From positions 1,488,001 to 1,552,000 of the forward strand of contig NZ_CP102830.1 of the NCBI RefSeq assembly GCF_024730785.1: DNA of 64,000 bases, written 5' to 3'. Below are positions 1 to 10,291 of this stretch, in pieces. A model generated the notes under the pieces. The model ran no database searches. It was not told where the DNA came from and was given only the letters and a program-made list of their open reading frames with translations. Source of the stretch: Pseudomonas sp. LS44. GTDB lineage: Bacteria > Pseudomonadota > Gammaproteobacteria > Pseudomonadales > Pseudomonadaceae. The stretch's first letter is position 1. Every line of letters begins with the position of its first letter. The position numbers and the translations under genes are program-made.

Positions 1-281
1 GGGCGTGGTTGAAGTTTGCACTTCGACTTTGTGACGGCTGCCAGGCCTTGGCCGTCCATTAGCCTGCAATGACCAAGAGTGGCGCGCACCATGGGGTGCT
101 GTGAACTTGGCAAGAATGATGCGGGATCGCGCAGATTATTTGACAGTGACCAGTGCGCTGTTAAGACCTCGTCGGTCTGCGGCAAATAGTCATCGTTCCC
201 TGCAGAATCATGATTCGCTCGAGAATGTCTGCGGCAATACCGTAAGCGCATCCGGGTCAACAGCTTTGGAGAACTAAGAGC
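1..281. other. Leading intergenic stretch upstream of accD
   Basis: I see no gene I can support here; all frames are broken by stops within short distances. In related pseudomonads trpF lies before accD, but the visible bases do not translate into a TrpF C-terminus, so that gene is either outside the window or absent. The stretch presumably holds the accD promoter, but no clean -35/-10 pair stands out. Confidence 0.5.
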
Positions 282-1169
282 ATGAGCAACTGGTTGGTAG
301 ACAAGCTGATCCCCTCGATCATGCGTTCCGAGGTAAAGAAAAGCTCGGTGCCCGAAGGGCTTTGGCGTAAATGTCCCTCCTGCGATGCGGTGCTGTATAA
401 GCCTGAGCTCGAGAAGACGCTGGATGTCTGCCCGAAGTGCAATTACCACATGCGCATAGGCGCTCGGATGCGTCTTAATCTGTTTCTGGACGTCGAAGGG
501 CGTGAAGAGCTCGGTGCGGACCTCGAGCCGGTAGATCGCTTAAAGTTTCGCGACAGTAAAAAATACAAGGATCGACTGTCTGCTGCCCAGAAGCAGACTG
601 GCGAGAAAGATGCCTTGGTAGCCATGCGCGGGGCCCTGGAAGGCATGCCGATAGTGGCCTGTGCCTTCGAGTTTGAATTCATGGGCGGGTCGATGGGGGC
701 CATTGTTGGTGAGCGTTTTGTCCGTGCGGCAAATGTCGCATTGGAGCGTAAATGTCCCCTCGTATGTTTCTCCGCTTCCGGTGGTGCGCGGATGCAAGAG
801 GCACTGATTTCCTTGATGCAAATGGCCAAAACCTCGGCCGTGCTGGCGCTCCTGCGTGAGAAGGGAATTCCTTTCGTATCCGTATTGACGGATCCGGTAT
901 ATGGCGGGGTTTCCGCGAGTTTGGCGATGCTTGGCGATGTCATCGTGGCGGAACCCAAGGCTTTGATCGGTTTCGCCGGTCCGCGAGTGATTGAGCAAAC
1001 GGTCCGCGAGAAGCTCCCGGAAGGTTTTCAGCGCAGCGAATTCTTGCTCGAGCATGGCGCCATCGATTTGATCGTCCATCGCAACGAGTTGCGTCCGCGT
1101 CTGGCTAAATTGCTTGCGCAGCTGACCGGCCTGCCAACTCCGTCCGAACGTACGCCTGCGGTAGCATGA
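282..1169 (+). CDS. accD: Acetyl-CoA carboxylase carboxyltransferase subunit beta
   Basis: This is the beta half of the carboxyltransferase that moves the carboxyl group from carboxybiotin to acetyl-CoA, making malonyl-CoA, the committed step of fatty acid synthesis; it works with AccA in the cytosol. The 295-residue length is normal. A four-cysteine zinc ribbon near residues 30-55 (CPSC, then CPKC) precedes the crotonase-like core with [11 protein letters not shown] around residue 165 and a [11 protein letters not shown] segment near 235. A GGAG-type ribosome site lies ahead of the ATG. The stop overlaps the folC start, so the two are translationally linked, as in other pseudomonads. Confidence 0.97.
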   Translation: MSNWLVDKLIPSIMRSEVKKSSVPEGLWRKCPSCDAVLYKPELEKTLDVCPKCNYHMRIGARMRLNLFLDVEGREELGADLEPVDRLKFRDSKKYKDRLSAAQKQTGEKDALVAMRGALEGMPIVACAFEFEFMGGSMGAIVGERFVRAANVALERKCPLVCFSASGGARMQEALISLMQMAKTSAVLALLREKGIPFVSVLTDPVYGGVSASLAMLGDVIVAEPKALIGFAGPRVIEQTVREKLPEGFQRSEFLLEHGAIDLIVHRNELRPRLAKLLAQLTGLPTPSERTPAVA

Positions 1170-2473
1170 TTCACACCACGCTGGCCGACTGGCTTACCTA
1201 TCTTGAGCAGCTCCATCCATCGGCTATCGATATGGGGCTTGAGCGCTCGCGCGAAGTCGCGAGCCGCCTCGCCTTGGGCAGGCCTGCTAAGCGTGTAGTG
1301 ACTGTTACCGGTACCAATGGCAAGGGATCAACCTGTGCATTTTTGGCCAGCTTCGTGCGCAGCCAGGGGCTCAAGGTCGGTGTCTACAGCTCGCCCCATT
1401 TGCATCGGTACAACGAGCGGGTGGTAATCAATGGCATAGAAGCCAGCGATGCCGAGCTTTGTGAGGCGTTCGCTGCGGTTGAGGCGGTGCGCGACGACAT
1501 TTCGCTGACCTACTTCGAGATGGGCACATTGGCGGCGTTCTGGTTGTTCGAGCGCGCTGATCTGGATGTCGTGGTGCTGGAAGTTGGCCTCGGTGGGCGG
1601 TTGGATGCAGTCAATCTAATCGATGCGGATATGGCAGTGATTACCAGTATTGGCGTGGATCATGCCGAATGGCTGGGCGATACGCGTGAGTCGGTAGCTA
1701 CCGAGAAGGCCGGGATTTTGCGGCCAGGATGCCCGGCGCTGTGCGGGGATCTTGATCCGCCGCAGCCGTTGCTGGATCGAGTCGAACAGTTGCCGGCGCC
1801 TTTTTATCTGCGTGGGCGCGACTACGATTTGGCGTTAGCCGAGCAGGTCTGGCATTGGTACGGACATTCCCGGGCCGGTGAACTGCTCGAACTACACGCA
1901 CTGCCTTTGCTGGACCTGCCCATGGAAAATGCTGCATTGGCATTGCAGGCCTACGCTTTGCTGGACTTGCCTTGGCAGCGTGATCAGCTAGCGCTGGCGT
2001 TGTCTGATACGCATCTGCCGGGACGTCTGGAGCGCAGGATGCTGAATTGGCGCGGTAAGCCCCTGACGTTATGGCTGGATGTTGGGCATAATCCTCATGC
2101 AGCGGTCTTTTTGGCGGGGCGCTTGGCTGATAGGCCGATTGCCGGCCGCCGATTGGCAGTTTTCGGCCTGCTGGCGGATAAGGATCTTGGCGGCGTGCTG
2201 GCGCCCTTGCTGGATCATGTGCAGGATTGGGCTGTAGCGCCATTGCAAACGTCGCGTACGCGCTCGGCTACCGAGCTGGAAACTACATTGCTGGCGCGGG
2301 GCGCCAACGTTACTGCCTATCCTGGCGTGTCGGCAGCATTGGACGCGCAATGCGAGCGGGCGACAGCGGCAGATGAGATTCTGTTGTTCGGTTCTTTTTA
2401 TTGCGTGGCCGAGGCCCAGGAGTGGCTGGCCCGCCATTCCACAGGGGAAAAGCAGGATGGCTTTGCTGGATAA
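1166..2473 (+). CDS. folC: Bifunctional folylpolyglutamate synthase / dihydrofolate synthase
   Basis: FolC adds glutamate to dihydropteroate and then further glutamates to reduced folates, keeping them in the cell. The Mur-ligase fold is shown by the P-loop [13 protein letters not shown] near residue 47, by the [13 protein letters not shown] segment near 140, and by the C-terminal domain with [12 protein letters not shown] near 305. At 435 residues it is full length. Its ATG overlaps the accD stop by four bases, and its 3' end overlaps the start of the SPOR-domain gene, forming an accD-folC-SPOR-cvpA-purF unit. Confidence 0.96.
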   Translation: MIHTTLADWLTYLEQLHPSAIDMGLERSREVASRLALGRPAKRVVTVTGTNGKGSTCAFLASFVRSQGLKVGVYSSPHLHRYNERVVINGIEASDAELCEAFAAVEAVRDDISLTYFEMGTLAAFWLFERADLDVVVLEVGLGGRLDAVNLIDADMAVITSIGVDHAEWLGDTRESVATEKAGILRPGCPALCGDLDPPQPLLDRVEQLPAPFYLRGRDYDLALAEQVWHWYGHSRAGELLELHALPLLDLPMENAALALQAYALLDLPWQRDQLALALSDTHLPGRLERRMLNWRGKPLTLWLDVGHNPHAAVFLAGRLADRPIAGRRLAVFGLLADKDLGGVLAPLLDHVQDWAVAPLQTSRTRSATELETTLLARGANVTAYPGVSAALDAQCERATAADEILLFGSFYCVAEAQEWLARHSTGEKQDGFAG

Positions 2474-3089
2474 AGGGCTCAAGCAACGCATTGTCGGCGC
2501 GCTGGTGTTGGTGGCATTGGCGGTTATCTTTCTGCCCATGCTGCTGTCGCGCGAGGATGAGACGCGGCGTTTGGTGGTAGACGCTCCCAGCATGCCGGAA
2601 GCGCCGGCCATCCCGAAGATCAAAGTCGAACCGGTCCCGATTCCTGAGCCGCTTCCGGACGAGCCGATCCCATCCGATCCGGCAGAGAATACTTCGGCAG
2701 ATACAGGCAACTCTCCGGCTGATGCGCCAGTGATTACTAGCAAGGTGCCCGTAACTGCACAAACTCCTGCAGCAACTGCTACGCCTCCTGCCGTCAAGGC
2801 GCCCTCCGTCCAGAGCCCGCCTCAAGCGACCCGTCTGGACGCCAACAGTTTGCCAGTGAGTTGGTCGATACAATTGGCCAGCCTTTCAAGCCGGGCAAGC
2901 GCCGAGAACTTGCAAAAAACACTGCGTGGTCAGGGCTACAACGCTTATATCCGCAGTATTGACGGCATGAACCGGGTTTTTGTCGGGCCGGTGATTGAGC
3001 GGGCAGAGGCCGACCGCTTGCGTGACCAGCTCAATCGCCAGCAAAAGCTCAACGGTTTTATTGTCCGCTTCCAGCCGGAATCCAGCTAA
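2457..3089 (+). CDS. SPOR-domain membrane protein (DedD-like)
   Basis: This is an inner-membrane protein with a short cytoplasmic N-terminus, one membrane segment (about residues 13-30, GALVLVALAVIFLPML), a long Pro/Ala/Thr-rich periplasmic linker and a C-terminal SPOR domain (about residues 135-208, starting WSIQLASLSSRASAEN). SPOR domains bind glycan strands lacking stem peptides at the division septum, so a role in cell division like that of DedD is likely. I chose the ATG at 2457, giving 210 residues, because it yields [15 protein letters not shown], the usual start of this family; the frame is open upstream to 2373, inside folC. It overlaps folC by 17 bases. Confidence 0.9.
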   Translation: MALLDKGLKQRIVGALVLVALAVIFLPMLLSREDETRRLVVDAPSMPEAPAIPKIKVEPVPIPEPLPDEPIPSDPAENTSADTGNSPADAPVITSKVPVTAQTPAATATPPAVKAPSVQSPPQATRLDANSLPVSWSIQLASLSSRASAENLQKTLRGQGYNAYIRSIDGMNRVFVGPVIERAEADRLRDQLNRQQKLNGFIVRFQPESS

Positions 3090-3175
3090 CCGGCCTGGAT
3101 AGAGCAATCCTTGGCTTACCGCGCAGGGAGTGGGTCTGCTAAAATGCAGCGCCTTTTCTGGATGTAGACTGCGCC

Positions 3176-3688
3176 GTGGCATTTACCTGGGTCGATTGGG
3201 CGATTATCGCCATCATCGTGATTTCCAGTTTGATCAGTTTGAAGCGCGGCTTCGTCAAGGAAGCGCTATCACTGGTTACCTGGGTCATCGCCGGGGTCGT
3301 CGCCTGGATGTTCGGTGGCGCGCTCGCGCAACATCTCACCGAATTTATCGATACGCCCTCCGCGCGTGTGATTGCCGCCTGTGTTCTGCTCTTCGTGGTG
3401 ACCTTGCTGGTTGGAGCGCTGGTCAATTTCCTCATTGGCGAACTGATTCGCGTCACCGGTCTGGATGGCACCGACCGGGTGCTGGGCATGGTATTCGGCG
3501 CTGCCCGTGGTGGGTTATTGGTGGTCGTGCTGGTCGGGCTACTCAGCCTGGCGCCGGTGCAGCAGGATCCTTGGTGGCAGCAATCGACACTGCTGCCGCA
3601 CTTCTTGATGATCGCTGATTGGTCCAAGACTCTGATTTTGGGTCTGGTTGGTCAGTGGTTTGCAGGCAGCTTCAGCGCACCCCGTTGA
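3176..3688 (+). CDS. cvpA: CvpA family membrane protein
   Basis: CvpA is a small inner-membrane protein needed for colicin V production in E. coli and linked to envelope homeostasis. The 170 residues hold four hydrophobic helices (about 6-22, 30-50, 65-90 and 100-122), with the family opening WVDWAIIAIIVISSLISL and SLKRGFVKEALSLVTWVIA. Translation starts with GTG at 3176; there is no better ATG. It sits directly before purF, the arrangement that gives the CvpA/PurF pair its name in many Gammaproteobacteria. Confidence 0.93.
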   Translation: MAFTWVDWAIIAIIVISSLISLKRGFVKEALSLVTWVIAGVVAWMFGGALAQHLTEFIDTPSARVIAACVLLFVVTLLVGALVNFLIGELIRVTGLDGTDRVLGMVFGAARGGLLVVVLVGLLSLAPVQQDPWWQQSTLLPHFLMIADWSKTLILGLVGQWFAGSFSAPR

Positions 3689-3771
3689 ACTGCCGTGTGT
3701 GGGCGCGGTTTGACCTTCGGGTCGAGGTGCCGCTCGGAATTAGCCTGAATCATTAGCAGGGGTAGCGTCAC

Positions 3772-5277
3772 ATGTGTGGCATCGTCGGCATCGTCGGTAA
3801 GTCGAACGTCAATCAGGCGCTGTATGACGCGCTTACCGTACTTCAACATCGCGGCCAGGATGCTGCCGGTATTGTGACCAGCTCGAACGGGCGGTTATTC
3901 CTGCGCAAAGACAACGGTCTGGTGCGCGATGTATTCCAGCAGCGCCACATGCAGCGTCTGGTCGGCCATGTGGGCATCGGTCATGTGCGATACCCAACTG
4001 CCGGCAGTTCCAGCTCGGCCGAAGCGCAGCCGTTTTACGTCAATTCGCCGTACGGCATTACGCTCGCGCATAACGGCAACCTCACCAACGTCGAACAGCT
4101 TTCGCGGGAAATCTACGAGTCCGACCTGCGCCACGTGAACACCAACTCCGATTCGGAAGTGCTGCTCAACGTGTTTGCCCATGAGTTGGCCGTGCGCGGC
4201 AAGTTGCAGCCGACTGAAGAGGATGTGTTCGCCGCGGTATCCGGCGTCCATGAGCGCTGCCGCGGTGGTTATGCCGTGGTCGCGATGGTCACCGGTTACG
4301 GTGTGGTGGGTTTTCGTGATCCCTACGGCATTCGCCCGATCGTCTTCGGTCAGCGGCACACCGACGAGGGTGTGGAATACATGATCGCCTCGGAAAGCGT
4401 GGCGCTGGATGTATTGGGCTTCACCTTAATCCGCGATTTGGCGCCAGGTGAGGCGGTCTACATTACCGAAGATGGCAAGCTGCACACCCGGCAGTGCGCC
4501 CAGCACCCGCAATATGCGCCCTGTATTTTCGAGCACGTTTACCTGGCGCGACCAGACTCGATCATGGACGGCGTGTCGGTGTACAAGGCACGCCTGCGCA
4601 TGGGCGAAAAGTTGGCTGAAAAGATACTCCGCGAACGTCCGGAACATGACATCGACGTGATCATCCCGATCCCGGATACCAGCCGTACCTCGGCCCTGGA
4701 ACTGGCTAACCGCTTGGGCGTGAAGTTCCGCGAAGGCTTCGTCAAAAATCGCTATATCGGTCGGACTTTCATCATGCCTGGGCAGGCGGCGCGCAAGAAA
4801 TCCGTGCGGCAGAAGCTCAACGCCATCGAATTGGAGTTCCGCGGCAAAAACGTGATGCTCGTGGACGACTCGATTGTCCGTGGCACCACCTGCAAGCAGA
4901 TCATCCAGATGGCGCGTGAGGCTGGGGCGAAGAATGTGTATTTCTGCTCGGCTGCACCGGCAGTCCGCTTTCCGAACGTCTATGGCATCGATATGCCGAG
5001 CGCTCATGAGCTGATTGCCCACGGCCGCTCGACTGCCGAAGTGGCTGAGTTGATCGGCGCCGATTGGCTGATCTACCAGGATTTGCCGGATCTGATCGAA
5101 GCGGTCGGTGGTGGCAAGATCAAGATCGAGAATTTCGACTGCGCGGTGTTTGATGGCAAATACGTCACCGGCGATGTCAGCGAGGCTTACCTGAACAAGA
5201 TCGAGCAGGCGCGCAACGACGTCAGCATGACCAAAGGTCAGGCGGTCAGCGCGATTATCGATCTGTATAACGACTGA
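3772..5277 (+). CDS. purF: Amidophosphoribosyltransferase
   Basis: PurF makes 5-phosphoribosylamine from PRPP and glutamine, the first step of purine synthesis. Cys2 (MCGIVGIVG) becomes the catalytic N-terminal cysteine after Met removal, so there is no propeptide. The class II glutaminase domain covers about residues 1-235 ([22 protein letters not shown]), and the phosphoribosyltransferase domain carries the PRPP loop [13 protein letters not shown] near residue 363. The 501-residue length fits the E. coli type. An AGGGG ribosome site precedes the ATG. It is followed 12 bases later by metZ. Confidence 0.97.
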   Translation: MCGIVGIVGKSNVNQALYDALTVLQHRGQDAAGIVTSSNGRLFLRKDNGLVRDVFQQRHMQRLVGHVGIGHVRYPTAGSSSSAEAQPFYVNSPYGITLAHNGNLTNVEQLSREIYESDLRHVNTNSDSEVLLNVFAHELAVRGKLQPTEEDVFAAVSGVHERCRGGYAVVAMVTGYGVVGFRDPYGIRPIVFGQRHTDEGVEYMIASESVALDVLGFTLIRDLAPGEAVYITEDGKLHTRQCAQHPQYAPCIFEHVYLARPDSIMDGVSVYKARLRMGEKLAEKILRERPEHDIDVIIPIPDTSRTSALELANRLGVKFREGFVKNRYIGRTFIMPGQAARKKSVRQKLNAIELEFRGKNVMLVDDSIVRGTTCKQIIQMAREAGAKNVYFCSAAPAVRFPNVYGIDMPSAHELIAHGRSTAEVAELIGADWLIYQDLPDLIEAVGGGKIKIENFDCAVFDGKYVTGDVSEAYLNKIEQARNDVSMTKGQAVSAIIDLYND

Positions 5278-5289
5278 GGAGGGCGCGTC

Positions 5290-6501
5290 ATGAGTCAGGA
5301 TTGGGATGCCGGACGGCTGGATAGCGACCTCGAAAATGCCGCTTTCGACACACTGGCGGTGCGTGCTGGTCAGCACCGTACCCCCGAAGGTGAGCATGGC
5401 GAGCCGCTGTTCTTCACCTCCAGCTATGTGTTCCGCACTGCCGCCGATGCTGCTGCGCGCTTTGCCGGAGAAGTGCCGGGAAATGTCTATTCGCGCTATA
5501 CCAATCCGACCGTGCGTGCTTTCGAAGAGCGCATCGCCGCTCTGGAAGGCGCAGAACAGGCTGTCGCGACTGCTTCCGGAATGTCCTCCATCCTGGCCAT
5601 GGTGATGGCGCTGTGCAGCTCCGGCGATCATGTGTTGGTGTCGCGTAGCGTTTTTGGTTCGACCATCAGCTTGTTCGAGAAATACCTCAAGCGCTTCGGC
5701 ATCCAGGTGGATTACCCGCCGCTGGCCGATGTCGCCGGTTGGCAGGCGGCCTGCAAGCCAAACACCAAGCTGTTTTTTGTCGAGTCACCGTCCAACCCGC
5801 TGGCCGAGCTGGTCGATATCGCCGCCCTGGCCGAAGTCGCCCACGCCAACGGTGCGCTGCTGGCCGTCGACAACTGCTTCTGCACCCCGGCATTGCAGCA
5901 GCCGCTCAAGCTGGGAGCGGACATCGTCATTCACTCGGCGACCAAATACATCGACGGTCAAGGTCGTTGCTTGGGTGGCGTAGTGGCGGGGCGTAAAGCG
6001 CAGATGCAAGAAGTGGTCGGTTTTCTGCGTACCGCCGGGCCGACCTTGAGCCCCTTCAATGCCTGGGTGTTCCTCAAAGGGTTGGAAACGCTGCGGATTC
6101 GCATGCAGGCGCACAGTGCCGGTGCGCAGGCATTGGCCGAGTGGTTGGAGCAGCAGCCGGGCATCGAGCGGGTTTACTACGCAGGTCTGCCTAGCCATCC
6201 CCAGCATGAGTTGGCCAAACGGCAGCAGACTGGTTTCGGTGCGGTAGTCAGCTTCGAGGTCAAGGGCGGTAAACAGGGCGCTTGGCGCTTCATTGATGCG
6301 ACCCGGATGATTTCCATCACTACCAATCTCGGTGATACCAAAACCACTATTGCTCATCCGGCCACCACGTCCCATGGGCGTCTGACTCCGGCAGAGCGGG
6401 CGCAGGCCGGTATTGCCGATAATCTGGTGCGTGTCGCTGTGGGGTTGGAAGAAGTCGCTGATATCAAGGCCGACCTGGCACGAGGCCTGGCGGCGTTGTG
6501 A
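5290..6501 (+). CDS. metZ: O-succinylhomoserine sulfhydrylase
   Basis: MetZ is a PLP enzyme that makes homocysteine directly from O-succinylhomoserine and sulfide, bypassing cystathionine, as in pseudomonads. The Cys/Met-metabolism fold is shown by [17 protein letters not shown] near residue 66, and by the PLP-lysine motif [12 protein letters not shown] near 215. At 403 residues it is full length. The reading frame begins [19 protein letters not shown], as in Pseudomonas MetZ, and a GAGGAGGG ribosome site lies just before it. It could be misread as MetB, but the context and this N-terminus favour MetZ. Its stop overlaps the next gene as GTGA. Confidence 0.95.
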   Translation: MSQDWDAGRLDSDLENAAFDTLAVRAGQHRTPEGEHGEPLFFTSSYVFRTAADAAARFAGEVPGNVYSRYTNPTVRAFEERIAALEGAEQAVATASGMSSILAMVMALCSSGDHVLVSRSVFGSTISLFEKYLKRFGIQVDYPPLADVAGWQAACKPNTKLFFVESPSNPLAELVDIAALAEVAHANGALLAVDNCFCTPALQQPLKLGADIVIHSATKYIDGQGRCLGGVVAGRKAQMQEVVGFLRTAGPTLSPFNAWVFLKGLETLRIRMQAHSAGAQALAEWLEQQPGIERVYYAGLPSHPQHELAKRQQTGFGAVVSFEVKGGKQGAWRFIDATRMISITTNLGDTKTTIAHPATTSHGRLTPAERAQAGIADNLVRVAVGLEEVADIKADLARGLAAL

Positions 6502-7274
6502 TCGACTGGTCGACGGAAGACTCCGCCCCGCACAATGGCAAGGTGGCCTTGGTCACCGGAGCGGCGCGCGGGATCGGTCTGGGCATCGCCGCCTGGTTGA
6601 TCGTCGAGGGCTGGCAAGTTGTCATTGCAGACAATGATCGGGTGCGTGGCTCCAAGGTGGCAAAGGTGCTGGGCGACAATGCCTGGTTCATCGCTATGGA
6701 TGTCGCCCAGGAAAGCCAGGTGGTGGTTGGCATCGCCGAGGTGCTCGGCCAGTTCGGTCGTCTCGATGCGTTGATCAATAACGCCGCTATCGCTGATGCG
6801 CATAATCCGCCGCTGGAAAGCCTCGAGCTCAACCGCTGGCAGCGTGTATTGGCGGTCAATCTGACCGGCCCCATGCTGCTGGCCAAGTACTGTGCACCTT
6901 ATTTGCGTGCGCATGCCGGGGCGATCATCAATCTCTGCTCGACTCGCGCGCATCAGTCCGAGCCGAATAGCGAGGCCTATGCGGCGAGCAAGGGCGGCCT
7001 GCTGGCGCTGACCCATGCGCTGGCGCTCAGCCTGGGGCCGGATATCCGGGTCAACGCTGTCAGCCCTGGCTGGATCGATACCCGCGACCCTGCCGAGCGT
7101 CGTGCTAATCCGCTCGGCGATCAGGATCATGCCCAGCATCCCGCCGGGCGGGTGGGTACGGTTGAGGATGTCGCCGCGCTGGTCGGCTGGCTACTGTCGG
7201 GCAATGCCGGCTTTGTCACGGGGCAGGAGTTCCTGGTGGATGGCGGGATGACCCGCAAGATGATCTACCAGTAG
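6498..7274 (+). CDS. SDR family NAD(P)-dependent oxidoreductase
   Basis: A classical short-chain dehydrogenase/reductase of 258 residues. The cofactor motif [12 protein letters not shown] lies at about residues 20-31, NNAAIAD near 95, and the catalytic Ser plus YxxxK (AYAASKGG) near 155-160. The C-terminal [19 protein letters not shown] is typical of the family. The start is GTG at 6498, overlapping the metZ stop by four bases, so it is co-translated with metZ. A similar SDR follows metZ in P. aeruginosa as I recall it. The substrate is unknown; the linkage to MetZ does not by itself imply a sulfur role. Confidence 0.88.
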   Translation: MIDWSTEDSAPHNGKVALVTGAARGIGLGIAAWLIVEGWQVVIADNDRVRGSKVAKVLGDNAWFIAMDVAQESQVVVGIAEVLGQFGRLDALINNAAIADAHNPPLESLELNRWQRVLAVNLTGPMLLAKYCAPYLRAHAGAIINLCSTRAHQSEPNSEAYAASKGGLLALTHALALSLGPDIRVNAVSPGWIDTRDPAERRANPLGDQDHAQHPAGRVGTVEDVAALVGWLLSGNAGFVTGQEFLVDGGMTRKMIYQ

Positions 7275-7509
7275 GCCACCCACTCCATGTCGCTCGTTGC
7301 CTGTTCCCGAACTTTCGGGTGGTTGAGCGCTGCCTTTCGAGTTTCGACTGGAAAGCGTGACACGGGGCGCTAGAAGCCCTGGATCCCCGGCATTACTATT
7401 CCGCTGGCAACCGTGAACAGGCCCGGAGCAGTCGACTTGTAGTGCCGATCTGCATTGAAACGGCCTGTTAGTACACAACAACAATAAAAAGCCTGACAGG
7501 TACTCATGC

Positions 7510-10134
7510 ATGGACCGCCAGCCTCGGTGTGCGGTGCTTCCTACGGGCGTCATCCGCGATGACCTGCTCGAGTTACTGGACCGCAGCGAAGATTTCCCCC
7601 TGACCCTGATCATGGCCCCGGCCGGTTCCGGCAAGTCCACCTTGCTGGCTCACTGGCTGAGTCGCCCAAGGCGTCGCCGGACCCTGTACTACACGCTGCA
7701 GGCCCGCGACAACGAGCCGCTGCGTTTCTTTCGCCGGCTGCTCGAGGCCATTCGCACAAAGGTCGCAGATTTCGACCTCTCCTGGTTCAATCCCCTGGGG
7801 GCCGAGATCGCCCATTCCCCGGTCGTCATGGGCGAGTACCTGGCCGAAGCTCTGGGGCGGGTCGAGGGTGGCTTGTGCCTGGTGTTCGATGACTTCCAGC
7901 ACCTCGACGCGCCGCTCATCCTCGAGGTCCTCGCCGCGGCGCTGCGGGGCTTGCCGCCTTCGGTGCGGGTAGTGATCTCCAGTCGCAATCATCCGGGTTT
8001 TTCGCTGAGCCGTTTCAAGTTGGACAACGCCTTGCTGTGCATCGAGCAGCACGACCTGCGTCTGTCGGCGGCGCAGATCCAGGCGCTGAACGCCGATCTG
8101 GGTGGCCCCGCGCTGAGCGAGGGCTATGTCGCCGATCTGCTGGCGATGACCGAAGGCTGGGTGGCCGGGGTCAAGGTCGCACTGCTTGCCTATGCGCGCT
8201 TCGGCACGGGCGCCTTGGAGCGCTTCGATGGCACTCAGCCGGAGATCGTTGATTACTTCGGTCATGTGGTGCTTGAGCAGTTGACGCCGGTGCTACGTGA
8301 TTTTTTCCTGGGCAGCGCGATCTTCGAGAAATTCAATGGCGAGCTTTGCGATCGGGTGTTCCAGCGCCAGGGCTCGGCCTTGCTGCTGGAGGATCTGGCG
8401 GCCCGGCAACTGTTCATGCTGCCGGTGGACGGCCAGCCCGGCTGGTTCCGCTATCACGCCTTGCTCCATGACTTCCTCGGCAGCCGCCTGGCGATCGAAG
8501 GTCGGCAACGCCTCGCCGAACTGCACTGCCGCGCAGCGGGCTACTACCAGGAGCAGGGTGATCACGAGCAGGCCTTGCAGCATGCGCGGCGCAGTGGCGA
8601 ACCGGCCTTGTGGCAGGACATGCTGGAATGTTGCTGCGAGCAGTGGGTGCGCAACGGGCAGTTCGGTGAAGTGCTCAAATGGGTGGCGCCGCTGCCCGAG
8701 ACGCAATTGCTGGGCAGCGGGCGCATGTTGCAGGCGCTGATCGCGGCCCTGATCCTGTCGCGGCGCTTCCACCAGGCCCGCTATTACCTCGAACTCCTCG
8801 ACGCCGGTCTCGCGTCGGCGGCCATCGAGCCGGCGAGTCTGCAGTACCTGGTGCTGAACCTGGAGTTGTTTCAGCACGACAAGGATTTCCGCCTCGCCCC
8901 GGATTGGGAGCAACTGCTCGAGCCCGGCGTAGCGCCGGGCACGCGGGCGCGGGTGTTGACCGTCATCGCCTATCACCACCTGCTGGGCGGTCGCCTCGAC
9001 CAGTCGATCCGCTTCGCCGTGCGGGCCAAGGTGCTGTTGGTGCAGACCGGGCATGTGTTCCTGGAGAGCTACGCTGACCTGATCATCGCGCTGTGCAACA
9101 ACAATGCCTGCCGGGCGACCGTGGCGCGCAAGGATGTGCGCAGCGATTATGAGCGCACCGAGAGCTCCAGTCCGGCCTGGGTCAACCGCGCCACCGGCAT
9201 GGTGGTGGTGCTCTACGAGCAGAGCCAGTTCGCCGCGGCGCAGCAGCTGTGCGAAGACCTGATCGCCCGGGTCAACTCTTCCTCGGCGACCGAGGCCATC
9301 GCCACGGTCTACCTCACCCTGGCGCGCCTGCTGCACCGCCGGAAGCTGCAGATGCGCGCCGAGCGTCTGCTCGAGCAACTGGCCGGCATCCTGCAGTTGG
9401 GCAACTACGAGCGTTTCGCCAGCCAGCTGGTGCAGGAGCGGCTGCGCCAGGCGTATGTCAGCGGGAACCACCGCCAGCTGGAGAGCCTGGCCCGCCACTA
9501 CCAGCTCGATCGGCGTCTGGAGGAGGGGCACTGGGACCGGCTGCGCGAGCATGACGAGTGCTGGGAGCGCTACGGTCTGGCGGTGGTGTACTGGCTGCTG
9601 GCACGCGGCGCTCAGGTGCGCGCCGGGCGCATCCTCAAGGTGCTGGCGGCGTCCTTGCGGCAGAGCGAGATGCGCGCGCGGGCCCTGATCGTCGATGCCA
9701 ATCTGCTGGTGCTCGGTAGCCAGGGGCAGGACCGGCAGGCGCAACTGGCCGAGCTGGCGCAGTTGGTCGAGGAATACGGGCTGCTCAACATCACCTGTTC
9801 GGTGTTCGACGAGGCGCCAGGATTCGGTGCCCTGGTCGCCGCTCTGGTGCAGTCGGGACGGCTGGCGTTGCCGGAGCGCTACCGGCAGTTCTACGCCGAG
9901 TTCTGCGCGCCCGAGGCGCCCCCCCTGTCCGAGACGGCCGACCTCTCCAGCCTGCTGACGGGCAAGGAGGCGCAGATTCTCGACTACCTGCTGCAGGGTC
10001 TGTCGAATACCGAGATCAGCGCCAGGAGCGGCACGGCGCTGTCGACCACCAAGTGGCACCTGAAGAACATCTACGCGAAGCTGGAGGTGACCAACCGCAC
10101 CGAGGCGATTCTTCGCGTGCGTCCGCAGAACTAG
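7510..10134 (+). CDS. MalT-type LuxR family ATP-dependent transcriptional regulator
   Basis: This is a large (874 aa) STAND-type regulator. An N-terminal P-loop ATPase has Walker A APAGSGKST near residue 37 and a Walker B-like LVFDDFQ near residue 127. The middle, about residues 330-780, is rich in helical pairs like the TPR region of MalT/AcoK/AlkS proteins. The C-terminal LuxR helix-turn-helix covers about residues 815-870 (LTGKEAQILDYLLQGLSNTE, STTKWHLKNIYAKLEV). The family is activated by a small inducer plus ATP. It stands alone, 235 bases after the SDR, and points at the peroxidase gene downstream, its most likely target. By eye it is richer in G+C at third positions than metZ or folC. 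The inducer is unknown. Confidence 0.9.
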   Translation: MDRQPRCAVLPTGVIRDDLLELLDRSEDFPLTLIMAPAGSGKSTLLAHWLSRPRRRRTLYYTLQARDNEPLRFFRRLLEAIRTKVADFDLSWFNPLGAEIAHSPVVMGEYLAEALGRVEGGLCLVFDDFQHLDAPLILEVLAAALRGLPPSVRVVISSRNHPGFSLSRFKLDNALLCIEQHDLRLSAAQIQALNADLGGPALSEGYVADLLAMTEGWVAGVKVALLAYARFGTGALERFDGTQPEIVDYFGHVVLEQLTPVLRDFFLGSAIFEKFNGELCDRVFQRQGSALLLEDLAARQLFMLPVDGQPGWFRYHALLHDFLGSRLAIEGRQRLAELHCRAAGYYQEQGDHEQALQHARRSGEPALWQDMLECCCEQWVRNGQFGEVLKWVAPLPETQLLGSGRMLQALIAALILSRRFHQARYYLELLDAGLASAAIEPASLQYLVLNLELFQHDKDFRLAPDWEQLLEPGVAPGTRARVLTVIAYHHLLGGRLDQSIRFAVRAKVLLVQTGHVFLESYADLIIALCNNNACRATVARKDVRSDYERTESSSPAWVNRATGMVVVLYEQSQFAAAQQLCEDLIARVNSSSATEAIATVYLTLARLLHRRKLQMRAERLLEQLAGILQLGNYERFASQLVQERLRQAYVSGNHRQLESLARHYQLDRRLEEGHWDRLREHDECWERYGLAVVYWLLARGAQVRAGRILKVLAASLRQSEMRARALIVDANLLVLGSQGQDRQAQLAELAQLVEEYGLLNITCSVFDEAPGFGALVAALVQSGRLALPERYRQFYAEFCAPEAPPLSETADLSSLLTGKEAQILDYLLQGLSNTEISARSGTALSTTKWHLKNIYAKLEVTNRTEAILRVRPQN

Positions 10135-10172
10135 GCGATTGCCAGCTGCATCACGTTTGTTTACCGCTGATT

Positions 10173-10207
10173 GACCCCACCCCCTCCCTGGGAAGGGGGG
10201 AGGGGCC
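10173..10207. repeat. C-rich/G-rich inverted repeat between regulator and peroxidase
   Basis: A CCCCTCCC arm at about 10181 is matched by GGGGAGGGG at about 10197. It resembles the CCCCTCTCCC-type repeats seen at 54178, 59193 and 61014. No T-run follows, so it is not an obvious terminator. Confidence 0.45.
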
Positions 10208-10291
10208 GGCCTATCTCCCTAAGCTCGACGGTGCCGGCTTCATCCGGCGCGCGATTCGTGCGCACAACAAGAACAAGTGGGAGATAAAGCC

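Noticed and set aside
3130..3618. Alternative plus-strand frame overlapping cvpA
   Set aside because: Arg/His/Gly-rich and without membrane segments; the GTG frame at 3176 gives a clear CvpA.
8293..10059. 588-codon open frame on the minus strand opposite the MalT-type regulator
   Set aside because: It is antisense to a strongly supported gene with Walker and LuxR motifs. Its product is Gln/Leu/Arg/His-rich, as expected from the complement of GC-rich codons.
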